Source of the DNA: Steinernema hermaphroditum
Taxonomy: Eukaryota; Nematoda; Chromadorea; Rhabditida; Steinernematidae
Direction: 5' to 3'
NCBI GenBank assembly: GCA_030435675.1
Contig: CM059623.1
Location: 14,602,092 to 14,666,091 of the forward strand
Length of the DNA: 64,000 nt
Within the stretch, counting starts at the first letter, position 1. The number at the start of each line of letters is the position of its first letter. This document shows, piece after piece, positions 12,801 to 21,696 of this stretch. The translations under genes were made by a program, and so were the position numbers. The notes under the pieces were generated by a model. The model ran no database searches. It was not told where the DNA came from and worked only from the letters and a program-made list of their open reading frames with translations.

Positions 12801-13100
12801 GATTCTTCCAATTTTCCATTGATTTCGTGTGTGATCGGGGTCGACGAGAAGGACTACCGCGCCGATTGCAGGTAGATTCTTCGTAGTGCGTTTGGAACGG
12901 TCCATTTCGAGGGTATGCTTCTCTCGTAATGACGTTAGATACATTCGGTGCCAGATGGTCCAGAATTTTTCAACCATGGCGACTGACGAGGCGAGTGCCT
13001 TTATGGTTTGATTCCTCGTTCGCAAGGCGTTCCGTTCTTCCGGCGTTTGAGAGTCGTCTTGCTGATTGACAACTTCAGAGAAGGGGTAGCTGATGATCAT
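9873..13100 (-). CDS. Integrase C-terminus plus Gn/Gc-like envelope polyprotein of the retroelement
   Basis: The frame is 1075 aa from its first ATG, but it really continues the gag-pol frame beyond the stop at 13197. The first ~150 residues are the C-terminal integrase domain typical of Pao elements (GAVVLLVDPDH, WKIGRITEV, RPVNLLVPLE). Two membrane glycoprotein modules follow. The first has a hydrophobic leader near residue 225 and a transmembrane segment near 445-470. The second starts after another signal-like stretch near residue 540, is very cysteine-rich and resembles the class II fusion protein Gc of phleboviruses. It ends with a transmembrane anchor and a basic tail. Several N-glycosylation sequons are present. 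Family knowledge suggests an entry function in infectious relatives. I see no internal break other than the upstream stop. Activity in this copy is not shown. Confidence 0.75.
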   Translation of the reverse strand: MIISYPFSEVVNQQDDSQTPEERNALRTRNQTIKALASSVAMVEKFWTIWHRMYLTSLREKHTLEMDRSKRTTKNLPAIGAVVLLVDPDHTRNQWKIGRITEVHKTSNGTIREVQVRLPKGNVLQRPVNLLVPLEIEGAIEANNSESNVVKPENEPPQDLPAPPNDNIVPQSDQQTHQHRYQLRPRKPIKYSDDNDEGEEIESVAMNTSVTPHYSVIPSNWMSTTLLKTLLILTVFTTTNEAATNTSISNRDQTLHRLRKLHSACTTPTQCALYSWGIYHLTERPRKSRQQTSLLQADIQKDNNSFNDFSPLHDNMPDEENILSTFNDTEISNEFLNVTCYPDHLRLSQKNVSIMEICTYHHCLIRREPEAEEYVYLPPDLTLHTFEVIVKFQTENGTQEFVQQTCENTDYCEAITCLFCLVRIVNIHCWPFQTLLIASVTLYIIIAICIRFTLIARCMALFRKNSENKWKEAKPLVEAHLQTTCGQCIGYGPPHLREEDDLDDDIPEIGAEAISLNSLQSATSNRSVFRTSALQTTILLVALFLHTSQAEMTPCQDVNLLWTTSHVCTDYKNMSTCTTRLSEVLKINPIQRTACLSLLNDDKSKVGKVTITWKNIQLVCQKKIQLITRSVARHVSAVKRCPHVGSCTKGKCADVNPNTKLPELNRSNEFPGLTFCVASCGGPGCDCLFFSSGCLFYRVYYVPQNERIYTMFDCSTWDTRVNLEYRYEHFGNKKTVTRELQLRPNRPYHIKDTKTRLTVTSLGLSPTQMLNTQFVTDGSQTAIIDHIGKPPIECATPDDARKLTCAVDSHCDCSPAETSVACICAAEDTITAPLDNITMRLPAIRPPYKFFVDREQLISEIEQAVSAEIFVNINDFVGEQTQEIHTDLCQMQASKVTGCYKCDKGAEVTITCTSRTRRIVGEIQCKRQSFLVNCQPEGKQNKLKFHADAINFTELCETSCGRGIGEVQLQGKLYFHPLQAKPLNTSASRNQSKDNDDLDWDFDLSNLFDFDLFGLLKEFKEYLQFAVMLAIIVGLALLITYCCGPCILHLLLKLMVAIICLPIKLIRQIGKQATL

Positions 13101-13196
13101 ATCCTTCTGGATGAAGTCAATGGGGCGCAGGATTGGTTGGGTCGACCATTCACTGTCTTGATAGGTGAGTGGACGGGAGTTGATAGTCGCTTCGAT

Positions 13197-16100
13197 TTAT
13201 GTGAGTACGGTCGTTAGGGATTCCGCGTCAAGTGATTTCTTCCCAATAGCTTTGTAGAGGCTTCTTTTGACGGTACCGATAAGGCGCTCGTAGAATCCTC
13301 CTTTCCAAGGGGAGTATGGGGTGATGTAGTGAAATTCGATTTCGTGTTTGGCCATGAATGTGGTGACGTCGTCGTTTTTTAGGTGCTCTTTGATGAGGTC
13401 TCCAAGAATGGTGTGTCCGAGTCGGAACGTTGGCGAGTTGTCGGAGGTTACTGTGTTCGGGATTCCTCTGCGAGCGAGGATTCTTCTCCAGGCATTCAAA
13501 AATGCTCTTGTTGTTGCGTCGTCCACGGCTTCCAGATGTAAGAGACGGGTGACCATACAGGTCACTATCATGCCATACCGCTTCGCTTTCGGGTTTATTA
13601 CTTCTATTGGACCAAAGTAGTCTATACCACAGTGCTCGAAAGGACGAGACTGTCGTACTCGTTCCTTCGGCAGGTCCGGGTGACGAGGGTACTTGTAGGG
13701 ATGGTTATTGCTCTTCTGGCATTGTACGCAGCGTTTCAGGTATCTTCGGGCTTGCTGCTTCAATTTAGGGATCCAATAATTTTGCCGAACGTTGGCAATA
13801 ACTTGGTCCTTGTTGAGATGAAGATGGGTGCCAGCTTCCGAGTGGTGTGCGCGTTGGATCATCCATTCGGCCATCTTGGTGTTTTCCTTGATGAAAAACG
13901 GGTTTTTTGCATTGAATGGTAGATTGCTTTGGTTTAGTCGTCCATAGCATCGGAGCAGTCCTAAGTAGTCCTTCTGCACATTTAAGTTGTTGTCGAGTTT
14001 TGTCTGGTCCACTTCTTCATTTTGGTGTCGACGAATAAGAAATGTGCGTCCGGCTTTTGCGCCAAGGGTAGTGCCGAATTCTGGTAGTTTCTCGTAGATT
14101 TGTTTACGACGTTGCTTAGGTAGTGCTTGCAGGAAGAGGTGGACGGCTTTGCATATTTGGGTGGCAACTCCTGTTGCTTTCCCTAGCGTGGAGTATCGAT
14201 TCCATGGAAAGATTGGTTTCTGTTCCGCTTTCACTGTATTGATCTGTATGGTATCGGCGTCGTCTTCACCAAAATTGTCTTCGATTGGGAATAGATCCGA
14301 ATTCCACTCGGATGGTGCTGTTTTGATAAATTGGGGTCCCGTTAGCCATGTGGAAGATTTGAGTTCGTTCGGGAGGAGTCCGCGTGTTCCAAGATCGGCG
14401 GGGTTGTCCTTTGTGTTGACGTATCCTCCCGCGATGGGTAGATTTCTCTCCTTTAGGGCTGTGCAGATCCTTACAATTTCTTGTTTTCGTCGATTCACGT
14501 AGGATCCATTTTCGTTTGCCGATGCTGCTTGGCTTAACCATCCGAGAACAGGTTTGCTGTCGGACAGTAGGAAGCCGGTACAGTTTGTGACTCTTCCTTG
14601 AATGGCTTCCCATACGGCTAGCATGATGCGTGTTCCGAGTAGGGCGGCGTTGAGTTCCAACTTCGGGATTGTAGTCTTTGTCTTGGAAGGCGTGAGTCTT
14701 GATTTTGCGAACATCAGTGATGAAGACGTTGCGGTTGTGAGGTAGACAGCAGCTGCAATTGCTTTTGTGCTGGCGTCTGTGAAGGTAATCAGGCGAATTG
14801 GTTCTTCGGTACTGATTTTCCTGGGAATTTGTAGTTTATATCCCTGTAGGAGGGAGATAATAGTGGTCCACTCTTCTTCGTCAGCGAGTTTGAGTGGTTC
14901 ATCCCATTGGTATTCTCGATTCCATATTTCTTGGATGAATTGTTTTGCTCGAAGGAGTATTGGTGTCAGTAGTCCCAGAGGGTCAAATACTGACGCGATT
15001 TGATGCATTGCGCTCCTCTTTGTGATTATATCCACTGGAGGAAACTTCACCGTCATTTTGATTTCGTCTCTTGATGCGATCCATGGGAGTCCAAGCACCT
15101 TTTGTTGATCTTCTGTAGATTGGTCTTCGACGGGGATTCCTTCTTCAATGGATTTGGAGTTCGTTTTGAAGCATCGTAAATTCATGTTGAGTTGCTTGAA
15201 CAGTTCTTTGGACTGCGCGTAAAATCCTTGTGCAAATTGTAGATCGTCGGTAGAGATGATTACGTTGTCAACGTATGTGTTTGCTCTGATTTCTGATGAG
15301 AGCGTTGATGGGTTTTCCTTCAGGTGGTGATTGATAGTGGCTGCCAGAAGGAAGGGTGAGGCATTAACGCCGAAGTTCACCCGTGTGTATCTCAGAACGC
15401 GAAGATTTCCGGGTACAGGCGGTTTCGAGATATCTTTGAGCCATAGGAATCGGGTTGCGTCGCGTTGAGACAGTTGGAGTCGAACTTGTAGAAAAGCTTT
15501 CTCCACGTCTGCTATTTGGACGTACTTTCCGAGTCGAAATCGCAGTAGTATAGCGAATAAATCCGGTAAGATGGTTGGTCCCGGATGTAGCACGTCGTTT
15601 AAGGATAGGCTTCCTTTGAATTTGGCGCTTGCGTCGAATACGATTCGTGTCTTTGTCGTTTCCTTGTGGGGGGTGAAGATTGGATGATGTGGGAGGTAGT
15701 GGACGACTTGTCCGTCGGGAATATACGGGTAATGCAGCTCTTCGATGATTCCCAGGTTTTCTTGGTCGTGGAAAATGTTGTTCATTTCTTGGAGAATGTG
15801 TCCTTTGCGGTTATACGTTTTCCATGTGCCGCTAAGGCGTCGAAGTGCGATGTTCCAGTTGTCTGGTAGTTCGCGATAGTTTGGTTTCCATGGGAAGTTG
15901 ACGTAGTATCCGTCTTCTTTCTTCTCTATGGTGTTTTCGAAGGTGCGAAGAACCTTCTTATTTTCTTCGTCTTTTTCTGTTTTGACAGGACCATGAAATT
16001 CATTCGTTCCAGCTCCTTCCATTTCCCAGTATTTTCGTAGGTCGTTGTCTTTTTCGACGACTGTATTGCACGCAACTTTGTCTAATTCGTTGGTTGATTG

Positions 16101-18185
16101 TTTTCCGGAGACGAGGTAGCCAAAGGTAGTTGCGATTGCTAGTAGTCCTGACGGGAGTCTGTATTTTGGCTTTGTGTCGTCGATGATAGACCAGATGTGA
16201 TCGATTCCAAGTAGGAGTTGTGGTTGTATTTCCTCTGGTTTGTGAGAGTAGGGTCCAGTTATTGTGATCTTGTTATCTTCGAGGAACTTCTGATCCTTCG
16301 ATTGGATAATCGCTTTGGGTACTGGCTGGAGCATTGTTTTGTGACAGATCGCTTTCACGGTGATCACATCGCCATGTTTGTTGAACAGGTTCAGTTTGGC
16401 GATCTTGCATTTTAATGGCGACGATTCCGTTTGTCCAAAGGTTTGCAGTTGGATCGTTTTTTCTTCTTGGATGGGTAGGTCCATGGCCTTCGCTAAGTCT
16501 TCGCTGATGAATGATGCTTGGGATCCAGTATCCAATATGTAATCGACTGGTTCGATTTTATCCTTGTTGTTATTATAAGTTCTTGCTGTTCCCAGTAGGA
16601 GGACATTTTGGTCCTTCTTCGCAGCGAGGATATTGGCTGTGGTTTTCTTTTGGGTTCCTTCTTCCTTCTCCTTAGGAGAGGGTTTCTTTTTGCAGAGGGC
16701 GGAGTGATGTCTGTCTCCACACCAATGACAGTCGTAGTGGCTATTGCATTCGTCCATGGTGTGGTTGGTTTTTCCGCATCTCATGCACAGTTTTCTAGCG
16801 GCGAACTGTTTACGACGGGCTTCGGGAGTTGTGTACTTGGTACACCAGCTAGTTTTGTGTTCGTCGCTATCGCACATTTGGCAGGGACGCTGTTTTTGAG
16901 TTTGCTTGTTGCCGTTTGTCCGGGATGGATGATTTTTCTTCTTTTGTGGATTTTCTTGTTGTCCTTTTTTGTCCGCTTCGGGTTTGTCTTTCTTCCTCTT
17001 AGGTAGTCGGTCCTCGACTTCTTTTTCTTCTTCCAGTTTGATCCTCAGTTCTTCCATTAGTTCACTGAGGGTCTGGAGTTTTCCGCGATGTTCTTCTCGA
17101 ATGATGTGGCGCTGGGTGCCCAGTGAGAATTTCTTGCGGATTATGTCCATTATTGTTGGGCCCATCGCAAATCCCTGTTGGTGTAGTTGATCAGTTATTG
17201 CGGTGATTTGGTCGAGCAGGTTAAGATAGCTGTCTGCTGAGGGTTCATCGGCTTTGATATCTTCCAGTTTCTTGTGTAGGCGCCGGATGATGTCCTTCTT
17301 GTTGCCGAATCGTTCTTTGAGACGTTGGACTAGCAGTTGGTCGGTAGGTGCGCCTTGATATGCGGTTCCGAGGTGCTTTGCCTTGTCCGTTAAACATCCT
17401 TTGAGGTAGTAGAATTTTGTGAAGTCGTTGAGGTACGGGTTCTTGTCGACCAACGTTTCAAATGCGTACCAGAATTGCGAGAAGTTCCATGGATCTCCAT
17501 TGAAGTTTTGAAGCGAGATTGGTTTTAATGGTCCTCCATTGTAGTGTGGATTGAAGCCGTTGAAGGTAGGTTGTTGTCCGAATGCGGTTGGCGGGTAGAT
17601 AGGCTGTCCAGTTGCAGCCATAGGTGACATAGGAAACTGTTGTGGAGTAGAGTCGCGAACAGTGTGATAGACAGGAGAGTGAGGCGGGTGAAGTGGCAGG
17701 TTACTAGGCGGCTGAGGAATTTCTTGACCATTGTCTGGATGTGATTCTAGGTTTCCTTGTCGTTTTTCCATTTGTTTGAACGTTTCCAGATGGTGTTGAT
17801 AAGCTGGTAATTTTTCTTGAGAATCCAGCTCCTGTAGACGCTGTTCATATTTGCCGTTTAGCTTCTTCAGATTCTCGATTGTCGTTTCCACATCGTTTCG
17901 GTATAAGGCGATGCTGTCTCCGACGCACTCCAGCGTCATCTTTGGGTTCGTGAACGCCTCAAGATCCACAGTACTGTACAGGTCCTTCTGATCTCGAACA
18001 GCTGTTGGCGCTACGCACATCCTCTTCTGAGACTCTTCTATTTCATCCGCGTTAATTGTGGTGTTGCTCACTGCAGGAATGAGTTCTTGATTCGAGAGAT
18101 ACGGAGTGATGTCGAGTTTATGGATCTGTTGAGAATAAGAATGTTTGAAGTACATTAGATTGCCGCAAAAAGCGCCACTTGACAT
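13197..18185 (-). CDS. Gag-pol polyprotein of the BEL/Pao element
   Basis: The frame encodes 1662 aa. Gag has a coiled-coil-like start, a proline-rich linker and three zinc knuckles (CQMCDSDEHKTSWC, CMRCGKTNHTMDEC, CHWCGDRHHSALC). The protease has DTGSQASF. The reverse transcriptase has the YVDN form of the catalytic box (YVDD in most retroviruses). RNase H begins near FTDAST. The integrase has its HHCC zinc-binding region (HHSEAG...CVQC) and the acidic residues in IDYFGP, TSDNSP and KGGFYERL. The frame ends at TAA 13197-13199 inside the integrase, and the downstream frame resumes at once in the same phase. The first ~34 residues are not gag but match the host propeller exon of copies A and B (FCGNLMYF...HKLDITPYL against FWGSVLYY...HELDLTPFL). 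The ATG at 18185 is therefore only the first ATG after another stop. Confidence 0.88.
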   Translation of the reverse strand: MSSGAFCGNLMYFKHSYSQQIHKLDITPYLSNQELIPAVSNTTINADEIEESQKRMCVAPTAVRDQKDLYSTVDLEAFTNPKMTLECVGDSIALYRNDVETTIENLKKLNGKYEQRLQELDSQEKLPAYQHHLETFKQMEKRQGNLESHPDNGQEIPQPPSNLPLHPPHSPVYHTVRDSTPQQFPMSPMAATGQPIYPPTAFGQQPTFNGFNPHYNGGPLKPISLQNFNGDPWNFSQFWYAFETLVDKNPYLNDFTKFYYLKGCLTDKAKHLGTAYQGAPTDQLLVQRLKERFGNKKDIIRRLHKKLEDIKADEPSADSYLNLLDQITAITDQLHQQGFAMGPTIMDIIRKKFSLGTQRHIIREEHRGKLQTLSELMEELRIKLEEEKEVEDRLPKRKKDKPEADKKGQQENPQKKKNHPSRTNGNKQTQKQRPCQMCDSDEHKTSWCTKYTTPEARRKQFAARKLCMRCGKTNHTMDECNSHYDCHWCGDRHHSALCKKKPSPKEKEEGTQKKTTANILAAKKDQNVLLLGTARTYNNNKDKIEPVDYILDTGSQASFISEDLAKAMDLPIQEEKTIQLQTFGQTESSPLKCKIAKLNLFNKHGDVITVKAICHKTMLQPVPKAIIQSKDQKFLEDNKITITGPYSHKPEEIQPQLLLGIDHIWSIIDDTKPKYRLPSGLLAIATTFGYLVSGKQSTNELDKVACNTVVEKDNDLRKYWEMEGAGTNEFHGPVKTEKDEENKKVLRTFENTIEKKEDGYYVNFPWKPNYRELPDNWNIALRRLSGTWKTYNRKGHILQEMNNIFHDQENLGIIEELHYPYIPDGQVVHYLPHHPIFTPHKETTKTRIVFDASAKFKGSLSLNDVLHPGPTILPDLFAILLRFRLGKYVQIADVEKAFLQVRLQLSQRDATRFLWLKDISKPPVPGNLRVLRYTRVNFGVNASPFLLAATINHHLKENPSTLSSEIRANTYVDNVIISTDDLQFAQGFYAQSKELFKQLNMNLRCFKTNSKSIEEGIPVEDQSTEDQQKVLGLPWIASRDEIKMTVKFPPVDIITKRSAMHQIASVFDPLGLLTPILLRAKQFIQEIWNREYQWDEPLKLADEEEWTTIISLLQGYKLQIPRKISTEEPIRLITFTDASTKAIAAAVYLTTATSSSLMFAKSRLTPSKTKTTIPKLELNAALLGTRIMLAVWEAIQGRVTNCTGFLLSDSKPVLGWLSQAASANENGSYVNRRKQEIVRICTALKERNLPIAGGYVNTKDNPADLGTRGLLPNELKSSTWLTGPQFIKTAPSEWNSDLFPIEDNFGEDDADTIQINTVKAEQKPIFPWNRYSTLGKATGVATQICKAVHLFLQALPKQRRKQIYEKLPEFGTTLGAKAGRTFLIRRHQNEEVDQTKLDNNLNVQKDYLGLLRCYGRLNQSNLPFNAKNPFFIKENTKMAEWMIQRAHHSEAGTHLHLNKDQVIANVRQNYWIPKLKQQARRYLKRCVQCQKSNNHPYKYPRHPDLPKERVRQSRPFEHCGIDYFGPIEVINPKAKRYGMIVTCMVTRLLHLEAVDDATTRAFLNAWRRILARRGIPNTVTSDNSPTFRLGHTILGDLIKEHLKNDDVTTFMAKHEIEFHYITPYSPWKGGFYERLIGTVKRSLYKAIGKKSLDAESLTTVLT

Positions 18186-19110
18186 TAGAGGCAGTTCGAC
18201 AGGTAATTTTTAGCTCTTTCGACTCCTATAACGACTTAAATTCAGGTTCAATTGGTAGAGTACACCTAACGTCATGTTTAGTCTCCAGAGTTGACCGATC
18301 GTGCGCACAATGAAAACATCATCTCCAACTGTATGCGCCTTCAAGAACAAGCCCTCCATTCCGTGTCCTTCTATCGTTTCTCTATCCGAAAGTTCGATTC
18401 GTTCTCCGGCATTGCTAAGATCCAAGGAGTAACGTTTTCTGCCATCCAAGGCGTAGAAGTGATCAGTGTGTGTGAAGACGGCAAAAGAGCCAACTATAAT
18501 ACAAGATCAGTTTGAACGATAATGTTGAAAACGCCAAACTGTTATTAAAGACGATTTCTTTCATAACTTCAAACGAAAAAGTTATGCACTTCTTGTTCAT
18601 ATCTACGTAAAATGTGGTACCACAGATGTAGCACGGACTAAAAACAACTTAAAGAGCAACAGTCGGATATAAATGAAACCTCGCATTGAAGTATTTCAAA
18701 GTTTTGACATTTCTCATCGAGTTGTCGACGAGTGTGTAAATTTGGATTTCGATGTCATAGAAGCCTAGTTCGTTTCTTTCACGTGTTGTACAACAATGGT
18801 AGACTGCGTCAGACGTTACATGGCAGAAACATTCGTAGTATTTCTTGTTTGTGTCTCCCTTTTAAATTCTATCATAATCAGAACAAAACCGATAGCAAAC
18901 CCTTTGAAGGTGACCATTGGGACAGTCATATCGCTCGATTTCGTGAGCTTGGCGATCGTAGATCAGTATCTGATTTCTTAAATGGAGTTTTAAGTGATCT
19001 GTTGCTGTTACCTACTCGCTGGATTGCAGAATCACTTTGTCGCTGGAGATGGAACATAGCAGAGCGTCTTCGAGTTCTCCTTCCAGACGAGGAAATGAAG
19101 CCACTTCCAT
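18086..19110 (-). pseudogene. Third propeller paralogue (copy C), fused to the retroelement
   Basis: The start (ATG 19108-19110) and first four exons are almost identical to copy A; 18520-19105 and 6640-7230 differ at only a few bases by eye. The large propeller exon is more diverged and holds an in-frame TAA at 18210-18212. Eight codons later the frame is open again and runs without interruption through DITPYLSNQ into retroelement gag near 18085. The RING, B-box and coiled-coil exons are missing. The copy is probably a pseudogene, though a spliced or read-through transcript joining the propeller to gag is possible. The junction lacks an LTR or obvious target duplication. Confidence 0.7.
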
Positions 19111-20807
19111 TCCTGTCAGTTAATCTTAAAAAACATTATCATACAGACTAAGGAGAATTCGAGGTGAGGTATAAGAGATGTAAGACGCGCGAAAAATGTA
19201 TTCGAGGAAAGGCGCTTTTCGTGTCCTTATCGCCGGTAGGCTACTGGTGTCTTGCCGCCGGCAGGGCTACTTGGCTTTTCATACCTGGAGGGTGCGAATT
19301 CGCGCGCAGCCGCGTTTATATTCATAAGTGGAGAGTAAAAGGTAATAAATTAAAGAGGGAGTAGGCGATGATAGGAAACGAGTAAAATGAAATCAAGATA
19401 GGGTGGCTCATGGCAAGATTTGAAATGAAATGAAATGACAGAACGACTAACAGTAGCAGAACTGAAAACCTTATCTACCTAATTATGTAACAAAGGCGCG
19501 TCAAGATAACGCCGATTCATGTTTGTCAACGGCAAGACCGGGAGATATTCGACGCAATGAAACATTGCTCCAGCAGAGCACACTCCTTCCCCGTATACTG
19601 GTATATCAGTTGCGCAGTAAGCGACAAAATGGATCTCAGATAAAAAAAGAAGGAAACCAAAGAAACCATCAGGTGTCCCTTTTTCCGGAATCTTCTACGT
19701 TACCGTGATACCTCATAACCAATAGCAAATGCGACCACGTAGACAGAACAATGTGCGCAGTAATCTAAACGGTAACGATAGCGCTAAAAGATAGGAGCGT
19801 TATGCACCAGAGGCTGTTGAGAAAACGACTGACAGTGGCAGAACTGCGAACTTTATCCACTTAACTGTGCAACAACGGCGTATCAAGATAACGCCGATGC
19901 GTTACGTCAAGACGCCGTAACGCATGGGCGAGAGAACGCAAGAGATATTCACCGCGGCGAAATACTTCCACAAGGGAAAACTCACAAAATTTAAAAGTAC
20001 CCCAGCCGATTCGGCTGAAATCTAGCACAGATGTACTACTACCCGAGTGCATTATTCCTGCAAAATATTAGCTCCCCAAGGGCAGGCATACTAAAAAGGG
20101 GCATGTTATCCTTTCTCGCCGATGTGACATTCGCTTCTTACCGGTCATTCTCGATTCATACCAAACTCAAGTTTTGTTTTGGCTGTACAGTGTTCATGTG
20201 TGTTTTCTAGAGATGTGGTCTGGTAGATCATGATCCAAATACCAGATGTCTATTCAGACTTTTCTTATAAAGGGTGTAAAAATCTCCGAAATCGGCATTC
20301 CCCACGTGTGGTGAGCGACGATGGCGGATGATCATGACCATTTTTTCCTCAGAAAACAGATTGCAACAGCAGTGAATACAGCACTTCTTTAATAAAAAAG
20401 CACGCGGAAGACAAAAACACAAAAATTCGAAAATTAGCTGTAAACGTGGACATTTCGGTCCAACAATAGTATTTATGTTACCCCCTGTAGTGTTTTTCCG
20501 CCTCAATGGGTGTGCCAATAAGTCTGAATCTCCTATAGCTTCCATTGGATTGGACGAAAAGGCGGTCGGAACAGAGCGGTCGATGGTGAACCCCGACGTA
20601 CTCCTTCATTATCAAGATCGTAAACGAAAAGTCAAATTCGAATTGGCGCTGTTGACGTTAGCTTGATTAATATGTATGACGCCTCAGTCCAATATGTATA
20701 AGGCATTACTAGACTATTTTGAACCTTCCCTTTGTCTTCGTGTAACTTTGTCTCATGTAGTTAGAAACAAATCTAAAAATTCTTCAGCAAGCTTTATTTC
20801 AGTCTTA
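19111..20807. other. Repeat-rich noncoding stretch
   Basis: No gene is recognised. Copies of dispersed repeats are present. GCGCAGCCGCGTTTATATTCATAAGTGG near 19307-19334 and the following ~80 bp match the spacer of the 8.7-9.2 kb foldback element. 19439-19580 and 19810-19970 are two copies of the ACGACT(A/G)ACAGT...AGATAACGCCGAT family also found at 9167-9300. Together they show that DNA flanking copy B was duplicated along with copy C. The part from 20.1 to 20.8 kb shows only short frames; the Ly6-like gene's polyadenylation signal (minus-strand AATAAA, 20793-20798) lies at its end. Confidence 0.55.
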
Positions 20808-21469
20808 TCACCATATAAGAACACTGGTGATAATCAGCACAGCTCCAATCGCAAAGAAGGAAAGAGGACTCTCAGCCGCTGACTCCAAGGCTTCTTCAGT
20901 AGTGGCCATCGTAGCCATTGTGCCCGAGGTAGTCGTAGTGGAGGTGCATTTCGGGACCGGATAATACTTACTGGTCCACATAGGAGTCTCTAAAATGATT
21001 ATTTTTCAGCACACATTACAATCACGAGCCACTTACGATTCGAAAGGATCACCTTCAACTCCGGGATCTCCACACTTGCCCGGATCCTCAGACCATTGAG
21101 AAAGAGCTGAAAATCAATGGCGCTTCCTTCAGGTCGAGCTTCCTGATTCTGGATCAACTTCAATGGATCGTTGCAGAAGCTAGTGAAATTGCAGCTGTAA
21201 CTGTTGTCGGGGAAGGTGAACCCAGAGCTCTCCCAAGTACTGTAGCAACCAAGACTCTTGGCCTCGTCTAAAGGATCATTCTAAAGGTAGTAAGTCCTTC
21301 TAGACGTACTTTTTTGGAATTGGAGCAAGCAGGAATCCCCTTCTGGACAAGTGACATTCCTGGAATTCTCGTCGAAGCATTTGATGGCACCGATAGAAGG
21401 GACCCTTCCAGAGGATACGGTAAGGAAGGGAGCGAAAAAGACAAAAAGGACTCGTGTGGACAGTGGCAT
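20808..21469 (-). CDS. Small secreted Ly6/ET-module-like surface protein
   Basis: Three exons (21310-21469, 21037-21267, 20808-20989) give 190 aa. A signal peptide (VLFVFFAPFLTVSSG) is followed by a cysteine pattern of Ly6/three-finger type: IKCF, VTCPEGDSCL, GCY, YSCNFTSFCND. A Thr/Ser-rich stalk and a hydrophobic C-terminus (FFAIGAVLIITSVLIW) follow, as expected for a GPI-anchor signal or a single membrane anchor. It is likely a cell-surface protein; nematodes have many such lineage-specific proteins and no function can be assigned. An in-frame ATG lies 20 codons upstream (21527-21529), but the chosen start puts the signal peptide at the N-terminus. It is the last of four same-strand genes, 228 bp after PARG. 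A minus-strand AATAAA lies 9 bp past the stop. Confidence 0.65.
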
Positions 21470-21696
21470 GTTCGAACGAGATAATGAATATGAAAGGAAT
21501 GAGGGGATCGAGCGGAGGAGGTGACTCATCTCATCACGGAGGGGCGTATATGAGTCAAAAATGAGTGCATGCTTATTCTGACTGAATCATATCGTACTAT
21601 CTTCGGAGGGGAAATAACATTCTAATACAGTCTTTCTATATAATATCACATTTATAAAACTCATACAGATGTTACTTATTACAACGGTTCAGTAAA

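Larger units (their letters stand above)
9618..18185 (-). mobile_element. BEL/Pao LTR retroelement with envelope-like gene
   Basis: On the minus strand the order is gag, protease, reverse transcriptase, RNase H, integrase, then an envelope-like polyprotein, then a probable LTR. This is the order of BEL/Pao elements that carry an envelope gene. Such elements with phlebovirus-type envelopes are known in nematodes (Cer7 of C. elegans and Tas of Ascaris are the named examples I recall). All frames are open except for one in-frame TAA at 13197-13199, so the insertion is fairly young. The expected 5' LTR and primer-binding site are absent. The gag frame instead continues upstream into the copy C host paralogue. 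The element is therefore 5'-truncated or rearranged and unlikely to move by itself. Confidence 0.85.
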
